Assembly: GCA_951812575.1 (NCBI GenBank)
Contig: OX638322.1
Span: 3,786,501 to 3,850,500, forward strand
Length of the DNA: 64,000 bases
From: Candidatus Binatia bacterium
GTDB taxonomy: Bacteria; Desulfobacterota; Binatia; Bin18
Reading direction: 5' to 3'
The notes under the pieces: generated by a model
What the model was told of the DNA's origin: nothing
The model's input: the letters and a program-made list of their open reading frames with translations, nothing else
The model's database searches: none
Made by a program: the position numbers and the translations under genes
Shown: positions 1 through 7,235 of the stretch, one piece after another
How positions within the stretch are numbered: the first letter of the stretch is position 1
How the letters are laid out: each line of letters opens with the position of its first letter

Positions 1-768
1 TTCAGCAGCTACGATGAAGAGCGCTACCACGAACCGCTCGTCCATCCGGCTCTGGCTCTGACCGGTCATCGTGAAGAGGTGCTCATTCTCGGCGGTGGCG
101 ACGGATTGGCCTTACGGGAGGTGCTCAAATACTCCCAGGTCAAAGCCGTGACCCTGGTCGATCTCGACCCGGAGATGACAGCCCTGGCCGCCACCCATCC
201 GGTCTTCCTGCAACTCAACGCACAGGCATTCGCCGACCCTCGGGTGTCGGTTGTCAATGCCGATGCCTTTGCCTTTCTCCAGGACTCGCCGCATTTATTC
301 GACGTAATCATTATTGATTTGCCCGACCCCAATTCCGCGGAACTCGCCCGGCTGTATTCGCTCAACTTCTACCGCCTATGCAAGAAGCATCTCAAAAGGG
401 GCGGTACCCTGGTCACGCAGGCGACCAGCCCGTTTTTCAGCCGTCAGGCTTTTGTGTGTATTCAGAAAACGATGGCTGAAGCCGGCTTCAGCGTCCTGCC
501 CTACCACAACCATGTCCCGACGCTGGGCGAGTGGGGGTTTGTGCTGGGGGTGGATGCCGCTCTGTTAGAACCTGCTGCGCTGAAAGAAACTGTCCAACGC
601 CTGTCTTTCCAAGAGATTGAGACGCGCTTTCTCAACCAGGAGGCGATGATTGCCATGGTGCATTTTGGGAAGGGTGTTTTTCGGGACACCGACGAGATTG
701 AGGTGAACCGGGAGAGCCGACCCGTTTTACCGTCGTATTACCGGCAGGGCAGGTGGGAGGTGTATTAG
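1..768 (+). CDS. speE: Spermidine-synthase-like aminopropyltransferase (5' partial)
   Basis: The frame is open from base 1, so the N-terminus lies outside the window; 255 codons remain. The fold is a SAM-type Rossmann methyltransferase/aminopropyltransferase: SSYDEERYHEPLVHP matches the substrate-binding loop of SpeE proteins, LILGGGDGLALREVLKY is the nucleotide-binding glycine loop, VDLDPEMT carries the acidic residue that holds the cofactor ribose, and IIIDLPDPN is the catalytic acidic motif. The family moves an aminopropyl group from decarboxylated SAM to putrescine or a related amine. The DEERYHE wording is typical of versions with an N-terminal membrane domain, which would lie upstream; this is inference. 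Downstream on the other strand are PspA, DUF4178, YbjN-like and K+ channel genes, a company in which such synthases recur. Confidence 0.85.
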   Translation, partial: FSSYDEERYHEPLVHPALALTGHREEVLILGGGDGLALREVLKYSQVKAVTLVDLDPEMTALAATHPVFLQLNAQAFADPRVSVVNADAFAFLQDSPHLFDVIIIDLPDPNSAELARLYSLNFYRLCKKHLKRGGTLVTQATSPFFSRQAFVCIQKTMAEAGFSVLPYHNHVPTLGEWGFVLGVDAALLEPAALKETVQRLSFQEIETRFLNQEAMIAMVHFGKGVFRDTDEIEVNRESRPVLPSYYRQGRWEVY

Positions 769-841
769 GGTAACCCGGTACGAGTCTTGGGCCTTCGAAT
801 TGATGCAGTACCGAAAATTTGACAGACTCATCAAGCCGTGA

Positions 842-872
842 AAGCATGAAAAAAACAGATGATTTCATGCTT
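842..872. promoter_or_regulatory. Inverted repeat upstream of antitoxin, likely autoregulatory operator
   Basis: Two 9-bp arms, AAGCATGAA (842-850) and TTCATGCTT (864-872), form a perfect inverted repeat ending 14 bp before the antitoxin start at 887. Phd/YefM antitoxins bind palindromes just upstream of their own operon, so an operator role is the natural reading. It could also act as a hairpin in the leader RNA. Confidence 0.5.
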
Positions 873-886
873 CAAAGAGGGAAACT

Positions 887-1177
887 ATGGTTCATACGAC
901 AGACATCCATTCGATCACGGATTTTCAACGGAACGTAAAGTCTCATCTCAAACACTTGAAGGAGACGGGAAGGCCGGAGGTCCTTACGGTGAATGGGAAA
1001 GCGGCCCTGATCGTACAAGATGCAGCCTCATATCAACGCCTGCTCGACCTTGTGGAGCGAGCAGAAGCAGTGGATGGAATTCAGCGCGGGCTCGATGACA
1101 TAAAACACGGACGGACACGACCAATAAGGGCGGTCGTGGCGGAGCTCGGGCAGCAATATGAAAAAATACCACGTTGA
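887..1177 (+). CDS. Type II antitoxin, Phd/YefM family
   Basis: A 96-residue protein with the Phd/YefM N-terminal DNA-binding fold: TDIHSITDFQRNVKSHLKHL, followed by the strand-turn RPEVLTVNGKAALIVQDAASY that is diagnostic for the family. The C-terminal part (about residues 60-96) is the toxin-neutralising tail. The start is preceded by AGAGGGAAACT, an acceptable ribosome-binding site. The last 20 bp overlap the toxin gene, so the pair is translationally linked, and an inverted repeat sits just upstream of the start. The antitoxin should bind its toxin and repress the operon; toxin identity is set by the next gene. Confidence 0.88.
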   Translation: MVHTTDIHSITDFQRNVKSHLKHLKETGRPEVLTVNGKAALIVQDAASYQRLLDLVERAEAVDGIQRGLDDIKHGRTRPIRAVVAELGQQYEKIPR

Positions 1178-1469
1178 GATTACGGCTGTGGCCGCGGCGG
1201 AGCTACGAGAAGCCTATCTGTGGATACAAGAGGATTCACCAGAGCGAGCAGTCCGCTGGCGAGAAGGATTGCATAAACAGACTGAGCGATTAGAGACCTT
1301 GCCGGAGCGGTGTCCATTTGCTCCAGAGAATGACTTCTTTGCCGAGGAGATTCGACAGTTACTCTACGGTCGGCGTAGCGGGAGATATCGGATTTTGTTT
1401 ACGATTGAGAAAGACACCGTATATATCCTGCATATCCGGCAGGGGGCTCGGCGGGTGCTTCAGGCGTAA
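1158..1469 (+). CDS. Type II toxin, RelE/ParE superfamily
   Basis: A 103-residue protein with the RelE/ParE layout: VEITAVAAAELREAYLWI at the N-terminus (beta strand, then two helices), a central LETLPERCPFAPEN loop, and the C-terminal sheet SGRYRILFTIEKDTVYILHI followed by RQGARR. The arginines near the end match the substrate-contacting part of the fold. Whether it cleaves mRNA (RelE-like) or poisons gyrase (ParE-like) cannot be told by eye. It overlaps the antitoxin by 20 bp, the usual antitoxin-first order. The pair sits between the polyamine synthase gene and the PspA cluster and is probably an inserted accessory module. Confidence 0.85.
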   Translation: MKKYHVEITAVAAAELREAYLWIQEDSPERAVRWREGLHKQTERLETLPERCPFAPENDFFAEEIRQLLYGRRSGRYRILFTIEKDTVYILHIRQGARRVLQA

Positions 1470-1526
1470 GCGAAACGTCCTCGGACGGAAGGGCTCTCGG
1501 CCTTTGCAACGCCACAAAGGTTCGTA

Positions 1527-2069
1527 TCAGCTTGAAGAGCAAGGAGCGGGGATGGGTGAATCTCCGCTCCATTCGCAGACAACGCTCCCACCACAACAGT
1601 CGAATATTCTTCCCATCGGAATTCCGAACAGCGTATATACTTGAAGAACGACTCTGTAGCCTTGAACAAGACGATAGTAGGGAGCTATCGTTCTGCATTC
1701 CGGGTCCCTCAATCTCATATCCGGCTCCTGAAGGCATGTGAGCAATTTTTGCGACGAGATTAAAAACGACCTATCTGGAACAAGACCGGAGTCCGTTATG
1801 CGTTTGCATCCCGGCACTAACGTGACCTCGGTGACCCGTATCTTTCGCGTCAGGCTATACGCGATGGGATTATCCAGGCAATTCGTATTAACCATATCAA
1901 GTGCCTCTTGAGCCGCAGAGCGCTCCTCTCTCGTGAGCCCGTCCATCCCATCACCCAAGACTAGCTCCGTAATTACAAAATCTACTACTATGAGGACTAT
2001 GAGGCCAGCTGTCAGGACTCCAAGCCCTGTAAAAAATATGAGAAGCCTGGACCGCGTTGTTGATTTCAT
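1527..2069 (-). CDS. Hypothetical single-pass membrane protein
   Basis: A 180-residue protein if translation starts at the methionine of MKSTTRSRLLIFFTGL; the frame extends 16 codons further upstream but without added similarity to a signal sequence. A positively charged start is followed by one strong membrane segment (about residues 8-32, rich in L, I, V, G). The rest is predicted outside the cytoplasm and carries several cysteines (TNCLDN, PGCKR, LTCLQ, PECRT, DCCGGSVVCEW), suggesting disulfides. No recognised domain. It is not clear that it belongs functionally to the PspA cluster downstream; a palindromic repeat (2110-2148) lies at its 5' side. No convincing ribosome-binding site is visible, so the start is uncertain. 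Confidence 0.5.
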   Translation of the reverse strand: MKSTTRSRLLIFFTGLGVLTAGLIVLIVVDFVITELVLGDGMDGLTREERSAAQEALDMVNTNCLDNPIAYSLTRKIRVTEVTLVPGCKRITDSGLVPDRSFLISSQKLLTCLQEPDMRLRDPECRTIAPYYRLVQGYRVVLQVYTLFGIPMGRIFDCCGGSVVCEWSGDSPIPAPCSSS

Positions 2070-2109
2070 GCTCGAACCGTAGGCCAGATGGGTGAAGAGT
2101 GATTCATTC

Positions 2110-2148
2110 CCCCTCACCCCAGCCCTCTCCCTCCAGGGGAGAGGGAGT
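2110..2148. repeat. CCCTCACCC...CCCTCTCCC palindromic interspersed repeat, copy 1
   Basis: CCCTCACCCCAGCCCTCTCC is followed by a short loop and GGGGAGAGGG, forming a GC-rich hairpin. This is the REP-like palindrome common in many proteobacterial and related genomes. Further copies lie at 2724-2761 and 13920-13956. Copies 1 and 2 flank the DUF4178 gene. Confidence 0.8.
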
Positions 2149-2161
2149 GCGAAGGTAGGTG

Positions 2162-2713
2162 TTATGACTGTTCCCGTGGCAGAATATGGGAGAATTCGTA
2201 CTCGTTGACGTATTTGCCAACAGCGGCTTCAAATTCGTCTTCGTCCCACTGTTCGATGGTCAGGGTGTTGTCTTCCGAGACGTCGGTATAATCCCAATAG
2301 ATCATCTCATCGCCGGCAACCCGCCCGTTGGGATGATAATAGCCGGCCCCACTTTCGACTAACCGAAAACGTATCCCCTGATATTCGATTTCCTCAGGCG
2401 GATCGTCATGCTGTTTGATGTGCGCCCGAACCCCTTGACCCAGGGCCGAAAAATCTATTTTGCGCGAGATATTCCATTCGACGCCATCGTCCTCCTCGCG
2501 CTCAAGGAAGAACGCATCGTCTCCGGCGTCGAGTTCCCACTCCTGCGTCTTGGTGTCGTCAAAGCTGTAGCTGCTCTGACCTTTGACCTGCCAGGTCTTG
2601 AGGTCATAATCGACCAGATAGCCAACTTTCAAATTTGAGAGGGTTAAATCGCTGAGCGGATCGAGGTCCGCTTGCTCGTCCTTTTTCCCAAAGAGTTTTT
2701 GCCACAGAGACAT
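2162..2713 (-). CDS. DUF4178 domain protein
   Basis: A 183-residue acidic, soluble protein. LSNLKVGYLVDYDLKTWQV, the WELDAGDDAFFLE strand-loop and the terminal MIYWDYTD segment match the DUF4178 family, a beta-rich domain that recurs next to pspA, DUF350 membrane proteins and polyamine synthases. Biochemical function is unknown. Here it is the last gene of the minus-strand run YbjN-like / pspA / DUF4178, with 57 bp to the pspA stop, a gap occupied by a palindromic repeat (2724-2761). No clear Shine-Dalgarno precedes the start, perhaps because the repeat has landed there. An envelope-stress role is inferred from context only. Confidence 0.75.
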   Translation of the reverse strand: MSLWQKLFGKKDEQADLDPLSDLTLSNLKVGYLVDYDLKTWQVKGQSSYSFDDTKTQEWELDAGDDAFFLEREEDDGVEWNISRKIDFSALGQGVRAHIKQHDDPPEEIEYQGIRFRLVESGAGYYHPNGRVAGDEMIYWDYTDVSEDNTLTIEQWDEDEFEAAVGKYVNEYEFSHILPREQS

Positions 2714-2723
2714 AGACTAAACC

Positions 2724-2761
2724 ACCCTCACCCTGACCCTCTCCCGCTGGCGGGAGAGGGA
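2724..2761. repeat. CCCTCACCC palindromic interspersed repeat, copy 2
   Basis: CCCTCACCCTGACCCTCTCC pairs with GCGGGAGAGGG across a small loop. It occupies the short gap between the pspA stop and the DUF4178 start and could attenuate transcription into DUF4178. Confidence 0.8.
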
Positions 2762-2770
2762 AGTCTGTAT

Positions 2771-3478
2771 TTATGCCGAAATCCCCATCTTGGTCTTGAG
2801 CGCGGCCAGGGAATCATTCGCCGTAGCATTGCCTTGGCTCAGGGCCGCATCAATCTCGTTGTCCACGCTTTTGTCAATATCGGCGACCTGGCCGTACGCC
2901 TGGGCCAAGGACTCGTCTTCTTCAACCTTGTTGCGCATTTTTTCCAGCATGGCGATCGTGCTGGACGAATCGACCTTGGCGAGCTGCTGGTTGATCTTCT
3001 TGGTCGATGCCGCGGTACGTGCGCGGGCCTTTAAGGTAATGAGATCGTTCTCATATTTGGTGGTCATGGATTTCAGCTTCTCGATCTTGCCCTGCAACTG
3101 GTTGGCCATGCTGTCCTGATTTTCCCAATCCTTAAGAGCCTGGGCCGCCCTCTGGCTGGCCTCTTCTTTCTTTTTCAGGGCCTCGGCCGCCAGACGCTCG
3201 GCTTCGGCCTGGTCCATCTCGCCACTCTGCATCTTTTGCAGCAGCAGCATGGCCTTGCGCTCATACTCGGCCGCCAGAGATTTGCTGCTGTCCGCGTCTT
3301 TTCTCAGGCGAATAGCCACGCTCTTGACCTCGGCCAGACTCGTCATACTGGCTTGGAGATCGTTCTTGAGATCACGGATGCCCTGCTCGGTCATGCGGAT
3401 GGGGTCTTCCATGTTGTCAAGAACGGCATGGGCTTCGGATTGTCCGATTTTGAATAGGCGTTGAAAAAAACTTGCCAT
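2771..3478 (-). CDS. pspA: PspA/IM30 family phage-shock protein
   Basis: A 235-residue, almost wholly helical protein. The N-terminus MASFFQRLFKIGQSEAHAVL is the amphipathic membrane-binding helix, followed by the conserved DNMEDPIRMTEQGIRDLK and long coiled coil with the ESCRT-III-like hairpin. PspA proteins assemble on stressed inner membranes and limit proton leakage. The start is supported by GGAGG six bases upstream of the ATG (3478). Neighbours are a YbjN-like protein upstream and DUF4178 downstream; neither pspF nor pspBC is present, so this is a Psp system of the polyamine/ion-channel-associated kind rather than the E. coli pspABC type. Confidence 0.93.
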   Translation of the reverse strand: MASFFQRLFKIGQSEAHAVLDNMEDPIRMTEQGIRDLKNDLQASMTSLAEVKSVAIRLRKDADSSKSLAAEYERKAMLLLQKMQSGEMDQAEAERLAAEALKKKEEASQRAAQALKDWENQDSMANQLQGKIEKLKSMTTKYENDLITLKARARTAASTKKINQQLAKVDSSSTIAMLEKMRNKVEEDESLAQAYGQVADIDKSVDNEIDAALSQGNATANDSLAALKTKMGISA

Positions 3479-3508
3479 AATATACCTCCAGATTGGTTGG
3501 TGTTTTGT

Positions 3509-3907
3509 TTAGTGTTTTGTATAAGAGAGGAGTTCTCCTGCATTCTCGGCCAGGGCCAGACTCAGCGCTTCAATCGAGCCTTCCAGTTCATTGCTGTCCA
3601 GATTCTCGATGCGCAGCGTGTCACGAAAAAGAATAGTCTGCGTCTCCTCGTCCAGCACAAAGGCGCCATGCACCAGGAGCCGGTTCATCTGTAGCAAACG
3701 CCGGAATAAATTTCCGGGCTCCTGCGGAATGGGCATAATGATCTGCTCCAATACAAGCAGGGGGTCTTCGCAGTCTACGATGAGGTTGTTGATGCCGCTG
3801 TCTTCGTCATTGACGATAAACAACTCCTGGCCTTCGTCCTCGTGCGTAATCGCGTAGTCCAAATCAAGCAGCAGCGATTTGACTTTCCCAAAATACTCTG
3901 ACGGCAT
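3509..3907 (-). CDS. YbjN-domain protein, PspA-associated
   Basis: A 132-residue acidic protein with the secretion-chaperone-like alpha/beta fold of YbjN/Tir-chaperone proteins: VKSLLLDLDYAITHEDEGQ, INNLIVDCEDPLLVLEQIIM, a central LFRRLLQMNRLLVHGAF helix-strand and FRDTLRIENLDSNELEGSI. I place the start at 3907 because GGAGGA lies nine bases upstream; an in-frame ATG 18 bp earlier (3925) has no such signal. The family is found beside pspA in several lineages, but a molecular function is not established. It lies 30 bp upstream of pspA and is probably cotranscribed with it. Confidence 0.75.
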   Translation of the reverse strand: MPSEYFGKVKSLLLDLDYAITHEDEGQELFIVNDEDSGINNLIVDCEDPLLVLEQIIMPIPQEPGNLFRRLLQMNRLLVHGAFVLDEETQTILFRDTLRIENLDSNELEGSIEALSLALAENAGELLSYTKH

Positions 3908-3925
3908 ACGTCGCTTCCTCCACAC

Positions 3926-4954
3926 TTATCTCTGGTTGGGACGTTCCTGTCCAATAACGATGAGTTGGTCTTCTAGCTGGATTATATAGTCGCTCGGTGG
4001 GTTTGCAAGAAACCTTGCCTGTGCCTGGCTTTCGACGGCTACAAGCAGGAGATTCTGTTCTCTTTTCAGTTCAGTCAGCGCATCCACAAAAGCGTGGCCA
4101 ACGCAGGCTTGCGGTACCGGAATGGTGTACAGCGCACTCCCGAAGCGGTTGCTGACGAGTTCGTTGACCAGCAGGGGTACGCCACGGTTCAAGGCGGCCT
4201 GGACAAGCAGGTTGGTGCTCAATGCACCGGTGACAATCACTTCATCCGCCTTGGCTCGCCTGCCATGGGCAATATTTTGCTGCTCAAGCAGTTCGACGCA
4301 TGTATACAGGCTCGGGTAGGTGGTTTTGATGGTGAGCGTATCCAAAATCGTCTTGGCATCCCGCGTATGGACCTCGCCCTGTTCATCAGCCAGCACGATG
4401 GCGACCTCTGCCTCTTGGGCATTGGCCCGTGCCAGGGTTTCCGGGCTGACGACCCCGCTGACAAATTGGACCCGTTCACCGTCCAAAGGATTCTCGGGCA
4501 AGTCGGCGATCAGCACAATCGAACGGTGGCGGGCCTTTTCGTCGGCCCTGACCTCTTCAATAATTTCCTTGGCTTTATAATTCCAGCCGCACAGGACCAT
4601 ATGGCCGGTACTTGAGAGCGGTTTCATCCCTTTTCCCTCCTGCCGTCGGTTCTCAACAAAGGTGCTGGCCAGGGTGGCCGTCAGCATGCCGAGAAACCCG
4701 ATGCCGAACAGCATCAGAAAGATGCCGACGATCCGGCCTCCCAACGAGGTTGGGTAGATATCGCCATAGCCGACCGTGGTAATAGTTACGAGCGTCCACC
4801 ACAAAGCATCCAACGCGGAAAACTGCGGCTCAAAAAACGAGATGCCCACCATCCCCGTAATGGAGATGACAACCAGCACCAGGAGGACCACATCCAAATG
4901 GTCTTTCCGTAGCTGCTGGGCGAAGTGTCTCAAAAGGACCAGGATAGTGGGCAT
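3926..4954 (-). CDS. Two-TM potassium channel with C-terminal TrkA-N/RCK domain
   Basis: About 342 residues. Two membrane helices (VVLLVLVVISITGMVGISFF and the GIFLMLFGIGFLGMLTATLA segment) flank a pore loop with the selectivity filter TTVGYGD. The cytoplasmic half is an NAD-binding RCK domain beginning MVLCGWNYKAKEIIEE, with acidic LIADLP at the end of the second strand. Such channels gate K+ or related cations in response to ligands. I prefer the start at 4954 (MPTILVLLRHFAQQL) because a longer frame from 5023 would overlap the rhodanese gene by about 60 bp. It sits between the rhodanese gene and the YbjN/pspA genes, consistent with an envelope-homeostasis cluster. Confidence 0.88.
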   Translation of the reverse strand: MPTILVLLRHFAQQLRKDHLDVVLLVLVVISITGMVGISFFEPQFSALDALWWTLVTITTVGYGDIYPTSLGGRIVGIFLMLFGIGFLGMLTATLASTFVENRRQEGKGMKPLSSTGHMVLCGWNYKAKEIIEEVRADEKARHRSIVLIADLPENPLDGERVQFVSGVVSPETLARANAQEAEVAIVLADEQGEVHTRDAKTILDTLTIKTTYPSLYTCVELLEQQNIAHGRRAKADEVIVTGALSTNLLVQAALNRGVPLLVNELVSNRFGSALYTIPVPQACVGHAFVDALTELKREQNLLLVAVESQAQARFLANPPSDYIIQLEDQLIVIGQERPNQR

Positions 4955-4964
4955 GGGGAACAGA

Positions 4965-5366
4965 TTATGATTTGTCTGGCTTTTCCACGGGCAGCCCGGC
5001 CTCGGCCCAGCCGTTAAACCCAACTTCCAGATGCGCGATATTGGGAAAACCCATATCTTGTAATACGTCAGCCGCTAGCGCAGACCGGCCACCTGCGGCA
5101 CAGTAGACGACAATACGTTTTTCGGGATCAACCTTTCCGCTGCAATACGGGGAGGTTGGGTCAAGCCAGAATTCCAGCATCCCACGCGGCACATGCATGG
5201 CGCTTGGAATCCAGCCCAGCTTCTGCCGTTCCCGCAGGTCTCGAATGTCAAGAAGCTGCGTCTCTCCAGACTCTAACTCTTGTTGTAATCGTCCCACGGA
5301 CAGGTTCTCAATACGGGTCTTCGCCTCCTCCACCATCTGCTGCACTGTTTTCTTGAGTTTGAACAT
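4965..5366 (-). CDS. Rhodanese-like domain protein
   Basis: A 133-residue single-domain rhodanese. TQLLDIRDLRERQKLGWIPS and AMHVPRGMLEFWLD are the conserved CH2A-type segments, and the active-site loop is VVYCAAGGRSALAA with the persulfide-carrying cysteine in CAAGGRS. The N-terminal 25 residues form an extra helix with no signal peptide, so the protein should be cytoplasmic. It may carry sulfane sulfur for repair or tRNA/cofactor chemistry; the substrate cannot be read. It is the first gene of the minus-strand run leading into the K+ channel, whose start lies 11 bp beyond its stop. Confidence 0.85.
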   Translation of the reverse strand: MFKLKKTVQQMVEEAKTRIENLSVGRLQQELESGETQLLDIRDLRERQKLGWIPSAMHVPRGMLEFWLDPTSPYCSGKVDPEKRIVVYCAAGGRSALAADVLQDMGFPNIAHLEVGFNGWAEAGLPVEKPDKS

Positions 5367-5473
5367 GCCAGTCCTTTCTGCTGTATCTCTGCCGCAATGC
5401 TAGAAGGTTTCCTTAAGAACGGCTACTCCCTGTTTTTATGGACTGGGGCCTCCACCTGCCTCCACATGTCTGC

Positions 5474-5743
5474 TTACTCCGGACGACAGGTCAGGCGGTC
5501 TCGGGGAGCGTTCTGACAGGCAATGGTGTCAGTGACACCCGAGGCGAGCAGGGCGCAGGCATTGGTAATTGCTGCCATCTGGGCCTCATGCTCTGTCGCT
5601 CCGTCCACCTCGCGGCAGACCTGACGGCCGTGGAAGGTGATACAGACCTCACATCGCACCCCGCCTATCTGAAACGTCGAATACACGACGATTGCCATCA
5701 CCGCCAGAATAATGCCAAGCGCTATCCAACTCGTCCGCTTCAT
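5474..5743 (-). CDS. Small membrane-anchored cysteine-rich hypothetical protein
   Basis: An 89-residue protein starting MKRTSWIALGIILAVMAIVV, a single N-terminal anchor or uncleaved signal, followed by a short domain with cysteines at VRCEVCITFHGRQVCRE, TNACALL, IACQN and LTCRPE. Six cysteines in about 60 residues outside the membrane suggest disulfide bonding or a small metal site. I do not recognise a family. Its start lies about 50 bp from a copy of the dispersed hairpin element (5795-5847), in the region divergent from the SpmAB-like gene. Confidence 0.6.
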   Translation of the reverse strand: MKRTSWIALGIILAVMAIVVYSTFQIGGVRCEVCITFHGRQVCREVDGATEHEAQMAAITNACALLASGVTDTIACQNAPRDRLTCRPE

Positions 5744-5794
5744 AGCCAAGTCATATTCCTTTGTGTGTGAGACTGCTATATTTCCGCACGAACA

Positions 5795-5847
5795 AAAGAG
5801 TAAACGTATCGCATCTGTATGTTTATTGGAGGACACGTTTGCTCCTC
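5795..5847 (+). repeat. Dispersed ~54 bp hairpin element, copy A
   Basis: Left arm AAAAGAGTAAACGTATC, about 20 bp of loop, right arm GGAGGACACGTTTGCTCCTC. It is the most decayed copy of a family also at 8707, 10315, 42979 and 51000. It lies in the divergent promoter region between 5743 and 5889. Confidence 0.85.
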
Positions 5848-5888
5848 GGTGTGTAGCATAGCGCCAAACGCTCCGCAGCCGCTCCCAT

Positions 5889-7190
5889 ATGAACTGGATT
5901 TGGTTCGGCCTGATTGTCGGTTCTGTTGTGACCGCCGCCTTTACCGGCAAGATGGCTGAGGTTACGGCTGCCTCAATAGACTCGGCCAAATCCGCGGTGA
6001 CGCTGGCCATCGGTCTGGTCGGCGTGATGGCCTTTTGGTTGGGTATGCTGCGCATTGTGCAAGTTGGCGGTTTTCTGCATACCCTGGCGCGCTGGCTGCG
6101 TCCCCTCATGGTGCGATTGTTTCCTGACGTTCCGGCTGATCACCCGGCTCTGAGTGCCATGATTATGAATATCGCCTCCAATATGCTGGGCCTGGGCAAC
6201 GCGGCCACACCCTTCGGCATCAAGGCCATGCAGGAGCTTGACAGCCTCAATCCTCACAAAGGCACGGCGACCAACGCCATGGTCTTATTCCTGGCCATCA
6301 ATACCTCGAATGTTGCCCTGGCCCCCCTTGGCGTGATTGCGCTGAGAGCATCGATAGGGTCAGAAAACGCGGCGGGTATTTGGCTGCCCACTCTTCTGGC
6401 TACCTCATTCTCGACCTGCGTTGGTATTCTCGCGGCGAAGCTCTTGCAGGGATTACCCGTATTCAGCGCGGGCGAACGAACTGCTGGGCAGGAAGAAAGT
6501 GCCTCTGAGATCGACTTGCCGGATGAGGAAACGTTGGGCGCTGAGCAGCCGACCTCCCGACCGGGCTGTGTGCTGGCCATGGCATCTGTCGGAGCGATTG
6601 GCGTCGCCTTTCTCTTGTTCCTGCAATCCGGCTTGAGCGACGGTCAGACGCTTGGGCCGCTGCTGCGTAGCGCCGTATCGGCCTGGCTTTTGCCGGTGCT
6701 GATCGTGGTGATGCTCGGCTACGGCATTGCCAAGAGAGTGGCAATGTACGATGCCATGATCGAAGGGGCAAAAGAGGGCTTTCAGGTGGCCATCAGGATC
6801 ATTCCGTTTCTTGTCGCCATTCTGGTTGCCGCTGGCATGTTTCGGGCTTCGGGTTTATTGGATGTAATGATCGCCGGCGTGCAACCTCTTCTGGGCCTTA
6901 TCGGATTTCCCGCCGAGGCATTGCCGATGGCCATCCTGCGGCCCTTATCCGGCTCTGGGGCCTATGCCATTATGGCTGAGATCCTGCAAGCCGAGGGGCC
7001 GGACAGTCTAGTGGGCTATCTCGTTTCCACGCTCCAGGGCAGCACGGAAACGACTTTCTATGTCTTGGCGGTGTATTTTGGTGCGGTTGGCGTGATCCGC
7101 ATCCGACACGCTTTGGTCGCCGGCTTGACTGCGGACTTGGCTGGCGTCATCGGCGCGGTTGTCGCCGTCCAGTGGCTATTAGCGGTATAA
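5889..7190 (+). CDS. SpmA/SpmB-like nucleoside-recognition-domain membrane protein
   Basis: A 433-residue polytopic membrane protein. Two copies of the nucleoside recognition (Gate) domain are visible, one in the N-terminal half (GVMAFWLGMLRIVQVGG; MNIASNMLGLGNAATPFGIK) and one in the C-terminal half (EGFQVAIRIIPFLVAILVAA; LRPLSGSGAYAIMAEIL). In Bacillus the halves are separate proteins, SpmA and SpmB, needed for spore core dehydration; fused forms are widespread in non-sporulating bacteria, where the role is unknown, probably transport. No sporulation genes occur nearby. No good ribosome-binding site precedes 5889, so the start is tentative. It converges with the ammonium transporter gene over a 13-bp stem-loop. 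Confidence 0.82.
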   Translation: MNWIWFGLIVGSVVTAAFTGKMAEVTAASIDSAKSAVTLAIGLVGVMAFWLGMLRIVQVGGFLHTLARWLRPLMVRLFPDVPADHPALSAMIMNIASNMLGLGNAATPFGIKAMQELDSLNPHKGTATNAMVLFLAINTSNVALAPLGVIALRASIGSENAAGIWLPTLLATSFSTCVGILAAKLLQGLPVFSAGERTAGQEESASEIDLPDEETLGAEQPTSRPGCVLAMASVGAIGVAFLLFLQSGLSDGQTLGPLLRSAVSAWLLPVLIVVMLGYGIAKRVAMYDAMIEGAKEGFQVAIRIIPFLVAILVAAGMFRASGLLDVMIAGVQPLLGLIGFPAEALPMAILRPLSGSGAYAIMAEILQAEGPDSLVGYLVSTLQGSTETTFYVLAVYFGAVGVIRIRHALVAGLTADLAGVIGAVVAVQWLLAV

Positions 7191-7206
7191 CAACCACTGG
7201 ACGGCG
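7163..7206. terminator. 13-bp stem-loop between convergent genes
   Basis: CGCCGTCCAGTGG (7163-7175) and CCACTGGACGGCG (7194-7206) are exact inverse complements around an 18-base loop that contains the stop codon of the SpmAB-like gene. No U-tract follows on either strand, so factor-independent termination is not certain; an mRNA 3'-end stabiliser is equally possible. Confidence 0.5.
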
Positions 7207-7235
7207 TTCGTATCACAGTTTCAGTCAGGTAGGGG

